Source: Acidaminobacter hydrogenoformans DSM 2784 (GTDB lineage: Bacteria; Bacillota; Clostridia; Peptostreptococcales; Acidaminobacteraceae). From it: DNA of 64,000 bases. The stretch covers positions 1 to 64,000 of the forward strand of contig NZ_FMWL01000015.1 of the NCBI RefSeq assembly GCF_900103005.1, written 5' to 3'. Position numbers and translations under genes: made by a program. The notes below the pieces were generated by a model. The model was not told the DNA's origin and did not search any database. It saw only the letters and a program-made list of their open reading frames with translations. Each line of letters begins with the position of its first letter. The first letter of the stretch is position 1. This document shows positions 7,615-15,184 of the stretch, in pieces.

Positions 7615-8814
7615 CTTTGTCCCTACCTTCATCCGGCTAAAGAGAAAGGACAGTCCCAGCGCCACCAGCAGCAGTCCCGCGGAGACAAAGTAAGCCGTGG
7701 TGAACTGGCCGGTGAGATCGTAGATCCAGGCCCCCGTCATCGGGCCAATAATGCCGCCCACGCCCCAGCCCGTGAACATGAGGCCAAAGTTGACGCCAAA
7801 GTGCTTTAGGCCATAAAGGTCGGAAATAGTCGCCGGAAAGACTGAGAAAATCGCGCCATAGCACATGCCCGCCACCGCGACGCCCACCGCCAGGGTCGGC
7901 ACAGACCTAAGATACGTGAACGCCAGCATGTTGAACATCTGCAGGACGAAAATGCCACGGATCAAGTTGAGGCGTCCCAGCTTGTCCGAGAGGCTGCCGC
8001 CCCCAAATCTGCCAAAGGTATTGAACAGCGCCAGCAGCATCACCAGTAAAAAGCCCCCTGCCCAGCCCGCCTGGACTTTGGCGATCGAGACCACATGGCC
8101 TATGACCATGAGGCCCGCGGAGGACGACAGCGCCAGCATCAGCCAGATTACCCAGAACTTTGGCGACCTCAGCATCTCCTGCCAGTTGTGGTCATTGAGG
8201 GACTGGGCCCGCTCAAGAACAGTCTGCTTGGAAGCCGGGGTTTCAGGCGGGTTTTTCAGGACTTGGGCGAGGATCATGCCAATGACCAGGCTGATGCCCC
8301 CCACAACCAGGAACACTGCAGCCACTCCGTAGCTCTGATTAAGCCAGTTCGCCAGAGGCGAGTACATCATTGAGGAAACGCTGACCCCACCTACGACCAC
8401 GCCTGTGACCATGCCCTTTTTTTCTTTGGGAAACCATTTCATGGCCGGTGGCGTGGTGGAAACGTTCAGGATCCCAATACCGCTGCCCGCTATGAGGCCA
8501 AAAGCAATGGCCACGAAGACCGGCTCCGTTTTCAGGCCTGACAAAATGGCGCCACCACCCATGAGGATAACCCCAATAGTCGCCGTCCACCTTGGCCCCT
8601 TCTGATCCTGAATCCGCCCAAAGATGACCATGGCAATGACAAAGGAAACCGTTGCCAGCGTATAGGGCAGCGACGCCTGCTTGCTGCTCCAGCCCAGCTG
8701 GTCAATCAGCGTCCGGCTGATGATCCCCCATATGTAGAGCATGCCGGACACCAGGTTGATTCCGGCCGCCGCGCCAAGTACGGCGTATGCTTTTTTTCGG
8801 TGTATACCTTCCAT
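7591..8814 (-). CDS. MFS transporter, OFA (oxalate/formate antiporter) family
   Basis: A 407-aa protein with 12 predicted hydrophobic segments. GINLVSGMLYIWGIISRTL at the N-terminus, GRIQDQKGPRW between segments 2 and 3, and GSGIGILNVSTTPPAMKWFP are OFA-family marks. The family exchanges monocarboxylates or related organic anions, so export of branched-chain or other fermentation acids is possible given the nearby buk operon. The last ten residues (GTKGTVPGDS) are encoded by a family B repeat, suggesting that an insertion replaced the original C-terminus. It has its own promoter. Confidence 0.82.
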   Translation of the reverse strand: MEGIHRKKAYAVLGAAAGINLVSGMLYIWGIISRTLIDQLGWSSKQASLPYTLATVSFVIAMVIFGRIQDQKGPRWTATIGVILMGGGAILSGLKTEPVFVAIAFGLIAGSGIGILNVSTTPPAMKWFPKEKKGMVTGVVVGGVSVSSMMYSPLANWLNQSYGVAAVFLVVGGISLVIGMILAQVLKNPPETPASKQTVLERAQSLNDHNWQEMLRSPKFWVIWLMLALSSSAGLMVIGHVVSIAKVQAGWAGGFLLVMLLALFNTFGRFGGGSLSDKLGRLNLIRGIFVLQMFNMLAFTYLRSVPTLAVGVAVAGMCYGAIFSVFPATISDLYGLKHFGVNFGLMFTGWGVGGIIGPMTGAWIYDLTGQFTTAYFVSAGLLLVALGLSFLFSRMKVGTKGTVPGDS

Positions 8815-8855
8815 AGATTATGCCTCCAATTTCGAATACTTTCTTTAAAAAGTAA

Positions 8856-8921
8856 TTATTGAACGTCCAATAAGAAATCACTTCAGAAATTCACTATAGC
8901 ATTTCGAGAAAAATTGTTCAA
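8856..8921 (-). promoter_or_regulatory. Promoter and inverted repeat upstream of the OFA transporter
   Basis: Minus strand TTGAAC (8916-8921), 17-nt spacer, TATAGT (8893-8898). Between the -10 box and the gene, TTATTGAACGTCCAATAA (8856-8873) is palindromic apart from one mismatched pair and is a candidate operator. The rest of 8922-9025 shows nothing further. Confidence 0.6.
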
Positions 8922-9025
8922 CTCAACTCGCTCTATGTTGCAAGCACTTTGCCTCAATCATACCGTTTTCCCAGCCATCACGTATCCCATGTGTGTACGT
9001 TATGTTCCAGCTTATGTTCATGAAA

Positions 9026-9093
9026 AATGACCATCGGAAATCTCCTTTCAAAGCTTTTTAAAAGCTTTTTAAGAAATTCTGCCGATGGTCATT
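9026..9093. repeat. Family A palindrome, copy 1
   Basis: Left arm AATGACCATCGG and right arm GCCGATGGTCATT, with an AAGCTTTTTAAAAGCTTTTT centre. Flanks (TGAAAAATGACC before, CATTCAATTTC after) are shared with the copy at 13861-13927, so those two are the closest relatives in the window. Nothing coding is seen from 8922 to 9326. Confidence 0.85.
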
Positions 9094-9214
9094 CAATTTC
9101 CAGGAGGACAATATCTGCCACCGTCACCCCACCCGATTTCTACGCCGACATCCCCACAACCATCCCCGAGGCGAACGGAGCCAACCAAATGAGTCATACC
9201 ACCGTTCCACCAAG

Positions 9215-9295
9215 AACCATTAGGGACGGTTCTCTTTGATTTTCCAATTTGTCAAGAAATCACTATGAAATCAATAGGAACCGTCCCCTTTGTCT
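9215..9295. repeat. Family B repeat
   Basis: ACCATTAGGGACGGTTC (to 9232) and GGAACCGTCCCCTTTGT (from 9277) are inverted ends around a spacer containing TTTTCCAATTTGTCAAGAAA. The same unit recurs at 13706 and 14629. It lies just past the 3' end of the amidohydrolase gene. Confidence 0.85.
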
Positions 9296-9326
9296 CAAGC
9301 TGTGGCACCACGGGGTCTTTTTACTG

Positions 9327-10769
9327 TCACTTTTTCATTGGTTTTGGCTGAATCTCCGCCGGAATTGGACACTTATAAGCGTGCCCATTAATCCTGTCTT
9401 CAAATTCCTTCTTGGCTCTGCTGATCGTCTCTTCATCATGAAGCAGCCTGATTGAGGACGTCGCAAGGATCTCCGCCGCCTTTAAAAGCCCCTTATGGGC
9501 AACCTTTGATTTACCTTGTGACACCATCTGCCAGGAGTGCGCCGGGGTCCCAAGGGCATAACAACTTACTGCGAACTGCGCCGTGGGCACATTCCAGCTC
9601 ACATCCCCTACATCTGAGGATCCGGGCACAACTTTTTCCGCAGGCGCATGGGGCAGTATCACATCACACAACGGCTTATTCTCAATAGATTTTATGGTTT
9701 CTTTGACCTTTGGATTCTGCTCGAGCATCTGAAGGAAAACCTCATTGCTCAGCTCCTGGGTATCCAGCGTTTTACAGAATTTCTCTGCATAGTCAAAGTC
9801 ATCCTCATTATACTGCGGTGGACCACAGTCTGTCATGGCACCATAAAGCACCTCTTCCAGGACACGGTTGGGCACAATATTACTGCAAGCCTTGTCAAAT
9901 TGGATTTCAACTTCAGTCTCTGTCATAAGCGCCGCGCCACGCGCAATCTTGTCAATTCTGTCGTTGATTTCCCTGACATCCTTGATGTGCGGCGCGCGAA
10001 TCAAATAAAGCGACTCGGCGTTTGGCTGCACGACATTAGGCGAAGAGCCGCCAGTATCCGTCACGGCGTAGTGAACTCTGGCTTCTGGAATAATATGCTC
10101 TCTAAGGTAGTTGACACCCACATTCATCAGCTCAACGGCGTCCAGCGCACTCCTTCCAAGATGTGGCGACGCTGCAGCGTGAGAGCTCTTCCCCTTAAAC
10201 CTGTAGTAAATTTGATGATTGGCGAGCATGCTCGCAGAAACCACAAGGTTGACAGAAGCAGGATGCCACGCCAGTGCCACATCCAGCCCGTCGAAGGCGC
10301 CGCCTCTTGCCATGTAAGCCTTTCCAGAGCCCCCTTCTTCACCCGGGCAGCCAAACAAGACTACGGTGCCTGACCCGCCCGTTGCTTCAAGGTATCTTTT
10401 AACGAGAACCGCACCTCCGACAGAAGCCGCACCAAACAAGTGATGCCCGCAGCCATGACCATTGCCGTGTGAAAGAATCACCTTTTGCTCCAGTGCATCC
10501 GCTTCCTGGCTGAGGTTATACAGCGCGTCGTATTCAGCGAGAATCCCAATAACCGGCGCTCCAGAGCCATATGTTGCACTGAAAGCTGTCGGAAGGTTTG
10601 TCAGATTTTTTTCCACATCAAAGCCTTCCTGTGCCAAATAATCCATAATCAAAGCAGCAGACTTGTATTCATCAAACCTGATTTCAGCAAGATCCCAAAT
10701 CTGGTCACTTAATTTGGTCAGCTCATTTTCTATGGTGTTTAATTCATGCTGCACATTAAAGCTTTCCAT
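9327..10769 (-). CDS. M20-family amidohydrolase (AbgB-like)
   Basis: The protein is about 480 aa, of the M20 metallopeptidase family closest to p-aminobenzoyl-glutamate hydrolase subunit B. Metal-site segments visible are GNGHGCGHHLFG (residues about 103-114), CPGEEGGSGKAYM and the later DVGDVSWNVPT. The dimerisation domain sits between them. Cytoplasmic hydrolysis of an N-acyl or N-aroyl amino acid is likely. AAGGAG precedes the ATG at 10769; an ATG at 10802 has no site. It follows the GltS-type symporter gene by about 48 bp, so the pair may import and cleave a glutamate conjugate, though the substrate cannot be read from sequence. Confidence 0.82.
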   Translation of the reverse strand: MESFNVQHELNTIENELTKLSDQIWDLAEIRFDEYKSAALIMDYLAQEGFDVEKNLTNLPTAFSATYGSGAPVIGILAEYDALYNLSQEADALEQKVILSHGNGHGCGHHLFGAASVGGAVLVKRYLEATGGSGTVVLFGCPGEEGGSGKAYMARGGAFDGLDVALAWHPASVNLVVSASMLANHQIYYRFKGKSSHAAASPHLGRSALDAVELMNVGVNYLREHIIPEARVHYAVTDTGGSSPNVVQPNAESLYLIRAPHIKDVREINDRIDKIARGAALMTETEVEIQFDKACSNIVPNRVLEEVLYGAMTDCGPPQYNEDDFDYAEKFCKTLDTQELSNEVFLQMLEQNPKVKETIKSIENKPLCDVILPHAPAEKVVPGSSDVGDVSWNVPTAQFAVSCYALGTPAHSWQMVSQGKSKVAHKGLLKAAEILATSSIRLLHDEETISRAKKEFEDRINGHAYKCPIPAEIQPKPMKK

Positions 10770-10817
10770 ATTGATCTCCTTAAAAACATAATTTTGGGGC
10801 AAAGCGGCAACACCCTA

Positions 10818-12224
10818 TTAATTGGCCTCCGCCACTTCTCCTTTAACACTTCTCTTAATCTTGTTGTAGATCACCAGTCCAACAAGACAGATCAACACTT
10901 GGATGCCAGACGCAATAATCACATTCATAGCGCCCTTCGTGAGCATAATACCAACGTAGAACTGCATGAGCGCAAAGCCCAAAACTGAGTTGAAAGTGTA
11001 CGCAATCGAGTAGTTCCCAAGGACCGGGCTCTCAAACTCAGGGTCACAGATTCTGAGGAGCAGGAGTCCCGTCAAGAAAACGCCCGTACTCGTTCCTATG
11101 GCCGCAATGGCATGCTCAAACCTGTACTCGCTCAAATATTTCTTTGAAAGGTAGATCGCAGATACAAAGGTTACGATTAATCCTAAAATTGACATTGCAA
11201 TAATTGGAGTTATGTAGGCAAGGATCGCCTTCAAGGGTAAGCTCGCGATGGCTGCAACAACTGCAATTTCAGTTAAAGAGCCGGAAATTTTGGACTTGAC
11301 CTTTGAATCGACAAGGTAGTCAATTTTAAGTTTCACCATTGCATTCCAGACACCAAACATAACAATAATCGAATAACCCCATACTGAAATATTGGAGAGA
11401 ACTGGAACCTTATACAGCTTTAAATAATGTAGGATCAGGTAAGCGAGACCGCAGGCAGCAAGGATAATCGCGCTGTGGAACGCAAAGGTGTCAATGGAAG
11501 AGGAGTTTGTCGTCTCTCTGCCAATTGAGGCTTGCTTGTTCACATCCGTCTGATACCCAACCTGAATGTGCTGAGGAATGGAGCCCGGCTTGTCGAGAAT
11601 GTTCGTTCTGCCAGTCCGCGCCGCCCAGTTGATCAGCGCTATGCCGCCAAGTATACCACCGAGTATGCCGATGGTCGCGGTCGTCACCCCAACGCCTTGT
11701 GCTGTCTCCCAGTAAGGAATGTTCATCCCTTTTAGCATATTGCCAAGCAGTCCTGCTGTTCCATGCCCGCCAGAGAATCCCATGGTGAGCTCCCAGCCAA
11801 AAGTTTCATACAGATCCATACCGCCACCCTTGAAGATGACATGGATAATGAAGCCTGCCATATACTGAATTCCAACTATAAAGGTCAATATGAGAAACAT
11901 TGGTACAATGTCTTTTGAATCCGCGCCGCCAGAACCCTTTCCACCTTTGCTGCCCAAAGAGAGACCGAGGGGGACGGAGGCGACAATCGGCACAATCAAA
12001 ATTCCTGGCAGTAAAGAAAATATGGCCATCCACGATTCTGGCACCGGAATCAGCTTTAATCCTATAGGACCTAATATAAGTGCAATAAAACCGCCAATAA
12101 CCGATGCTGGCATAAAGGTCTTCTGGAACCATTTAACCTTAGCCCTCAGAAATGTTCCCAAAAGCAGAAATACGCTCAGGAACGCAAGCGAAAATAAAAG
12201 CTCTTGAAATAATGCGTTTGTCAT
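10818..12224 (-). CDS. gltS: Sodium/glutamate symporter, GltS family
   Basis: A 468-aa, strongly hydrophobic protein with about 11-12 segments. MPASVIGGFIALILGP near residues 38-53 and GFSGGHGTAGLLGNML near 150-165 are the two pseudo-symmetric GltS motifs; a second reentrant-like stretch, AIGTSTGVFLTGLLLLRI, lies in the C-terminal half. It would import glutamate or a related acidic compound with Na+. A good promoter lies upstream, divergent from the regulator gene at 12379. A hydrophilic loop of about 40 residues around 225-260 is longer than in E. coli GltS. Confidence 0.85.
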   Translation of the reverse strand: MTNALFQELLFSLAFLSVFLLLGTFLRAKVKWFQKTFMPASVIGGFIALILGPIGLKLIPVPESWMAIFSLLPGILIVPIVASVPLGLSLGSKGGKGSGGADSKDIVPMFLILTFIVGIQYMAGFIIHVIFKGGGMDLYETFGWELTMGFSGGHGTAGLLGNMLKGMNIPYWETAQGVGVTTATIGILGGILGGIALINWAARTGRTNILDKPGSIPQHIQVGYQTDVNKQASIGRETTNSSSIDTFAFHSAIILAACGLAYLILHYLKLYKVPVLSNISVWGYSIIVMFGVWNAMVKLKIDYLVDSKVKSKISGSLTEIAVVAAIASLPLKAILAYITPIIAMSILGLIVTFVSAIYLSKKYLSEYRFEHAIAAIGTSTGVFLTGLLLLRICDPEFESPVLGNYSIAYTFNSVLGFALMQFYVGIMLTKGAMNVIIASGIQVLICLVGLVIYNKIKRSVKGEVAEAN

Positions 12225-12274
12225 TTCATCCCTCCTGTTTTGGACTTAATTATTTTAAGTCTTTTAATGAGTCG

Positions 12275-12302
12275 ATTTTATCACATTGTTTGAAAATTGC
12301 AA
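12275..12302 (-). promoter_or_regulatory. Promoter of the gltS-amidohydrolase operon
   Basis: Minus strand TTGCAA (12297-12302), 16 nt, TAAAAT (12275-12280). The 14-mer TTATCACATTGTTT (plus strand, 12278-12291) overlapping the -10 box is repeated exactly at 23687-23700 in the promoter of the beta-keto acid operon. Confidence 0.6.
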
Positions 12303-12378
12303 TACTTATATTTTTTAAATACAAAACATAGAAATTGAGATAAACTAATAATGAGTCCTTTTGAATCGGAGTGATCCC

Positions 12379-13704
12379 ATGCTAAAAATAGCTGTTATAG
12401 GCCCTGAGCAGTCCTTGTTGTCCATTCAGGATGCCGTGGAAGACCAGACCTTTGATTGCCAGTTTCAATATTATCCCTATGAAACCTTGGAAGAAATCTT
12501 AGAATTATTTAAAAAGCATTCTTCAAATTGGGATGGCATTATATTCAGCGGTGCTTTAAGCTATGAATTTTTTACTGAGCACATACAAATCACTAATCTC
12601 CCGCTAAACTATCTTGAAATTGATCCACATTATTTCTTTGGGCAACTACTCAAATTTTTAACTGAGCATCCAGACTCAAACCTATCAAGAATCTATATCG
12701 ACTTCATAGGCGCATTTAATGAATTTCTGGGCTTGAATGATTTTATTACACCGGAGCAATTTCCAATCTCACCAAAATCTTTTATTTATAATGACACCTT
12801 ATATGAAATCACCCTGGAGGATATCAAAAGGCACTGGTTGGACCGAAAAATAGATATTGTATTTACCCGGATCACAAATAATATCAGTAAATTTATTGAG
12901 CTGGGCATTCCTTATGTCCATATTTATCCGTCTCCAAAATCAATCCGGGAAACGTTCCAGCGAGCCATAGATGAGATGACGCTTTTTTATCTTGAACATA
13001 ACCAATTGGCCGTTGCCCACATTGATCTCATGTTCAATGAATCCACAAAATCTGACTTCAGGCTGGCAGAGTATTTTGAAGTGACTATGCACAAACATTT
13101 GGTGGATTTTAGAATTCAGCATACCATGAACTTTAATATTCAGAAGCTTACTTATGGCTACGAAATTTCGTTTTCCAAAAGCGAAATTGGCTCACCCCAG
13201 GACCATTTTAGTTTCCCACTTCTCAAGCATCTCGAAGCCCATTATCCAGAAGCCTTCAATATGGGCATAGGCATAGGCAGCAGCATTGAGGAAGGCCGTC
13301 TGCATGCGATTGAAGCCCTGACTGATGCTAAACATTTTGGGGTGCGTTGCGGTTTTCTTGTGGATCAAAACAACCGGGCCTGGGGCCCAATAGGGCAAAA
13401 AAATTGTATTGAATACCGCCCACTTCCTGACCAGATTGAGACACTTTCCAAGACGCTCAGCATCTCAACCAAAAATCTCGAACGCCTGATAGCTTACTCC
13501 AAAAAGGTGCCAGTCATGACCTCAGACCAAGTCGCTGAGTCACTGAATATTACCATTCGAAGCGCAAACAGGATTTTAAGCCGGTTGGCGGCAGGAAATA
13601 TCCTTCTCATCGAGGAAGGTGCAGCAGAGACGGCAGGTGCTGGCAGACCGACAAAGAGATATACTTTTGATAAAGAAAAGATTAAAACTTTAATGAACCA
13701 TTAG
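12379..13704 (+). CDS. Transcriptional regulator with nucleotide-cyclase-like and winged-helix domains
   Basis: The protein is about 441 aa. Residues 1-170 resemble a sensory domain of the PrpR-N/receiver-like kind (MLKIAVIGPEQSLLSIQDAV). The middle, AVAHIDLMFNES followed by FNMGIGIGSSIEEGRLHAIEAL and AWGPIG, resembles a degenerate GGDEF/GTP-cyclohydrolase-III-like fold. The C-terminus has a winged helix (SDQVAESLNITIRSANRILSRL) and GAGRPTKRYTF. GGAGTG precedes the ATG at 12379; a TTG at 12361 is less likely. It is divergent from gltS and therefore a candidate controller of that operon. The ligand is unknown. Confidence 0.7.
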   Translation: MLKIAVIGPEQSLLSIQDAVEDQTFDCQFQYYPYETLEEILELFKKHSSNWDGIIFSGALSYEFFTEHIQITNLPLNYLEIDPHYFFGQLLKFLTEHPDSNLSRIYIDFIGAFNEFLGLNDFITPEQFPISPKSFIYNDTLYEITLEDIKRHWLDRKIDIVFTRITNNISKFIELGIPYVHIYPSPKSIRETFQRAIDEMTLFYLEHNQLAVAHIDLMFNESTKSDFRLAEYFEVTMHKHLVDFRIQHTMNFNIQKLTYGYEISFSKSEIGSPQDHFSFPLLKHLEAHYPEAFNMGIGIGSSIEEGRLHAIEALTDAKHFGVRCGFLVDQNNRAWGPIGQKNCIEYRPLPDQIETLSKTLSISTKNLERLIAYSKKVPVMTSDQVAESLNITIRSANRILSRLAAGNILLIEEGAAETAGAGRPTKRYTFDKEKIKTLMNH

Positions 13705-13705
13705 G

Positions 13706-13836
13706 GAACCATTAGGGACGGTTCTTTCTGATTTTCCAATTTGTCAAGAAATCAATAGAAAACCACCAGGAACCACCAGGGACGGTTCTTTCCGATTTTC
13801 CGAAATCAATAGGAACCGTCCCCTTTGTGCTCCCTT
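13706..13836. repeat. Family B repeat, duplicated
   Basis: Two GGGACGGTTCTTTC units (near 13716 and 13780) are followed by one terminal GGAACCGTCCCCTTTGTG (from about 13812), with TTTTCCAATTTGTCAAGAAA between. It begins at the stop codon of the regulator gene and has the same orientation as the copy at 9215. Confidence 0.85.
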
Positions 13837-13860
13837 TGTGCCCTTTCCCTGCAGATGAAA

Positions 13861-13927
13861 AATGACCATCGGCAGAATTTCTTTAAAAGCTTTTTAAAAG
13901 CTTTTAAAGAAATTCTGCCGATGGTCA
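13861..13927. repeat. Family A palindrome, copy 2
   Basis: Long palindrome with arms AATGACCATCGGCAGAATTT and AAATTCTGCCGATGGTCATT; the pairing extends through AAAGCTTTTT at the centre. Near-identical flanks to copy 1 at 9026. Confidence 0.88.
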
Positions 13928-13976
13928 TTCAATTTCAACGCGCTCTGCTTTCTCATGTAATGACTTTCGAGTAAGA

Positions 13977-14306
13977 TCATTCTATCCTTATTTCAGCATA
14001 CACGACTTCTATAACCTGCTTCAATAAATCCAACGGTAAAGCTTCAATGATTTTGTAAGGACGCGCCCTTAAATCTATTGTCTTTGGCTGTTCACACAAT
14101 ATTGACCCTGTTGTTTTCGTTCTGCCATCTAACGGCAGGTGCAGCGGAAACGCTCTATCGTTGGTCGTTATTGGACATGCAATCACTAAATTTGTGTATT
14201 TGTGAAACGAATCATTGCTGATAACAACTGCCGGTCGAAAGCCAGATTGCTCATGTCCAAGCTGTGGGTCAAAATTGATCTTGATAATGTCGCCTTGCTT
14301 CACCAC
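13977..14306 (-). CDS. mazF: MazF/PemK-family endoribonuclease toxin
   Basis: A 109-aa protein of normal MazF length. The N-terminal VKQGDIIKINFDPQLGHEQSGFRPAVV pattern (quoted here as the family GDI...G.EQ.G.RP motif) carries the Arg-Pro of the active site, and ITTNDRAFPLHLPL and GSILCEQPKTID follow. It is an mRNA-cleaving toxin neutralised by the upstream antitoxin. The ATG overlaps the antitoxin gene by 7 bp, the usual coupling. Confidence 0.9.
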   Translation of the reverse strand: MVKQGDIIKINFDPQLGHEQSGFRPAVVISNDSFHKYTNLVIACPITTNDRAFPLHLPLDGRTKTTGSILCEQPKTIDLRARPYKIIEALPLDLLKQVIEVVYAEIRIE

Positions 14307-14545
14307 TGCTCATCACCCTGAGGCTTTCCCCACTCTACCAGCGACGGTTTGTAGGCGTCGTGATAGTCCTTAAATAAGTCGTCTAAATATAATTCTTTAT
14401 TAACTTCAAGCTTTGAAATAATAATTTTGTTATCCTCGATCTCAATCTCAACTGCATCATTAACGTTGATTCCCAATAATTCCAGTATGGTTTTTGGGAT
14501 TCTGATGCCTTGCCCATTTCCCCACTTGTTAATTGTAGCAATCAT
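14300..14545 (-). CDS. mazE: MazE-like antitoxin (AbrB/SpoVT DNA-binding fold)
   Basis: An 81-aa protein. Residues 1-45 are an AbrB/MazE swapped-hairpin domain (KWGNGQGIRIPKTILELLGI). The acidic C-terminus would wrap the toxin. It is the first gene of the pair, with a promoter 35-60 bp upstream that contains an AT-rich palindrome, suggesting that the antitoxin or the complex represses its own operon. Confidence 0.88.
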   Translation of the reverse strand: MIATINKWGNGQGIRIPKTILELLGINVNDAVEIEIEDNKIIISKLEVNKELYLDDLFKDYHDAYKPSLVEWGKPQGDEQW

Positions 14546-14568
14546 ACCATCACTTCCTCAGAAAATAG

Positions 14569-14606
14569 TATATACATAGTATACACCAACAGGCTTTGTC
14601 TGGCAA
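14569..14606 (-). promoter_or_regulatory. mazEF promoter and palindromic operator
   Basis: Minus strand TTGCCA (14601-14606), 17 nt, TATACT (14578-14583). Overlapping the -10 box is GTATACTATGTATATAC, an imperfect palindrome of the alternating kind bound by MazE proteins. Confidence 0.65.
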
Positions 14607-14628
14607 TAGACGAATCATCAGGCAATCA

Positions 14629-14699
14629 TGAATCATCAGGGACGGTTCTTTCCGATTTTCCAATTTGTCAAGAAATCAATAGGAACCGTCCCCTTTGTG
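14629..14699. repeat. Family B repeat
   Basis: Cleanest single copy: ATCAGGGACGGTTCTTTCC, then TTTTCCAATTTGTCAAGAAA, then ATAGGAACCGTCCCCTTTGT. It lies between the mazEF promoter and the promoter of the T-box leader. Confidence 0.88.
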
Positions 14700-14721
14700 T
14701 CTTAATAACTCAAGCGGCAGG

Positions 14722-14750
14722 TTGACATCCCATTAATCCCCATGTATAAT
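14722..14750 (+). promoter_or_regulatory. Promoter of the T-box/tyrosine phenol-lyase transcript
   Basis: TTGACA (14722-14727), 17-nt spacer, TATAAT (14745-14750): both boxes are exact consensus. Transcription would begin about 14757. Confidence 0.85.
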
Positions 14751-14769
14751 TTTATAAAATATATTATAT

Positions 14770-15079
14770 GCAATGAACGAGACCAGTAAGACCTCCCAAG
14801 CCATAGAGAGAGCAACCGGTTGGTGAAAGGTGCAGGACAGGCGGTACGAATACACTCGTGAGCAGATTCCCGAACATGGTCTGGAGCATTCCAGTACATT
14901 AGTAGGCGAATCCGGACAAGGTCCCCGTTATCAGGCCATGTATATTGTCCTTGCTTTGCATGAACATGGGGCATTATGCGCAGGAGGCCAGACTCCAAGG
15001 ATTCTGGCGAACAAAGGTGGTACCGCGGCATATAGCCGTCCTTTGAAACTTTTATAAGGTTTCAAGGGGCGGCTTTTTT
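14770..15079 (+). promoter_or_regulatory. T-box riboswitch, probable tyrosine specifier (UAC)
   Basis: Stem I landmarks run in order: AGTAAG, AGAGAGC, GGTTGGTG, then the specifier loop GAA-TAC-ACTCGTGAG with TAC at 14851-14853. The T-box bulge sequence AGGTGGTACCGCG follows at 15015-15027. The terminator is the hairpin GCCGTCCTTTGAAAC / GGTTTCAAGGGGCGGC plus TTTTTTA (15035-15079). Uncharged tRNA pairing at the specifier and at the TGGTACC bulge would stabilise the antiterminator. The specifier is assigned by position after GAA and before a purine. Stem I closes with AGACC / GGTCT. Confidence 0.9.
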
Positions 15080-15184
15080 ATTTCCCTGATCAAGTGTCAT
15101 TCCACCTGCAACAAACCATTAACGCCACACGAGCAGTACCAAACAAAGCAATCAAAAAACTAAAAGCATAGGAGTGTTAAGCAA

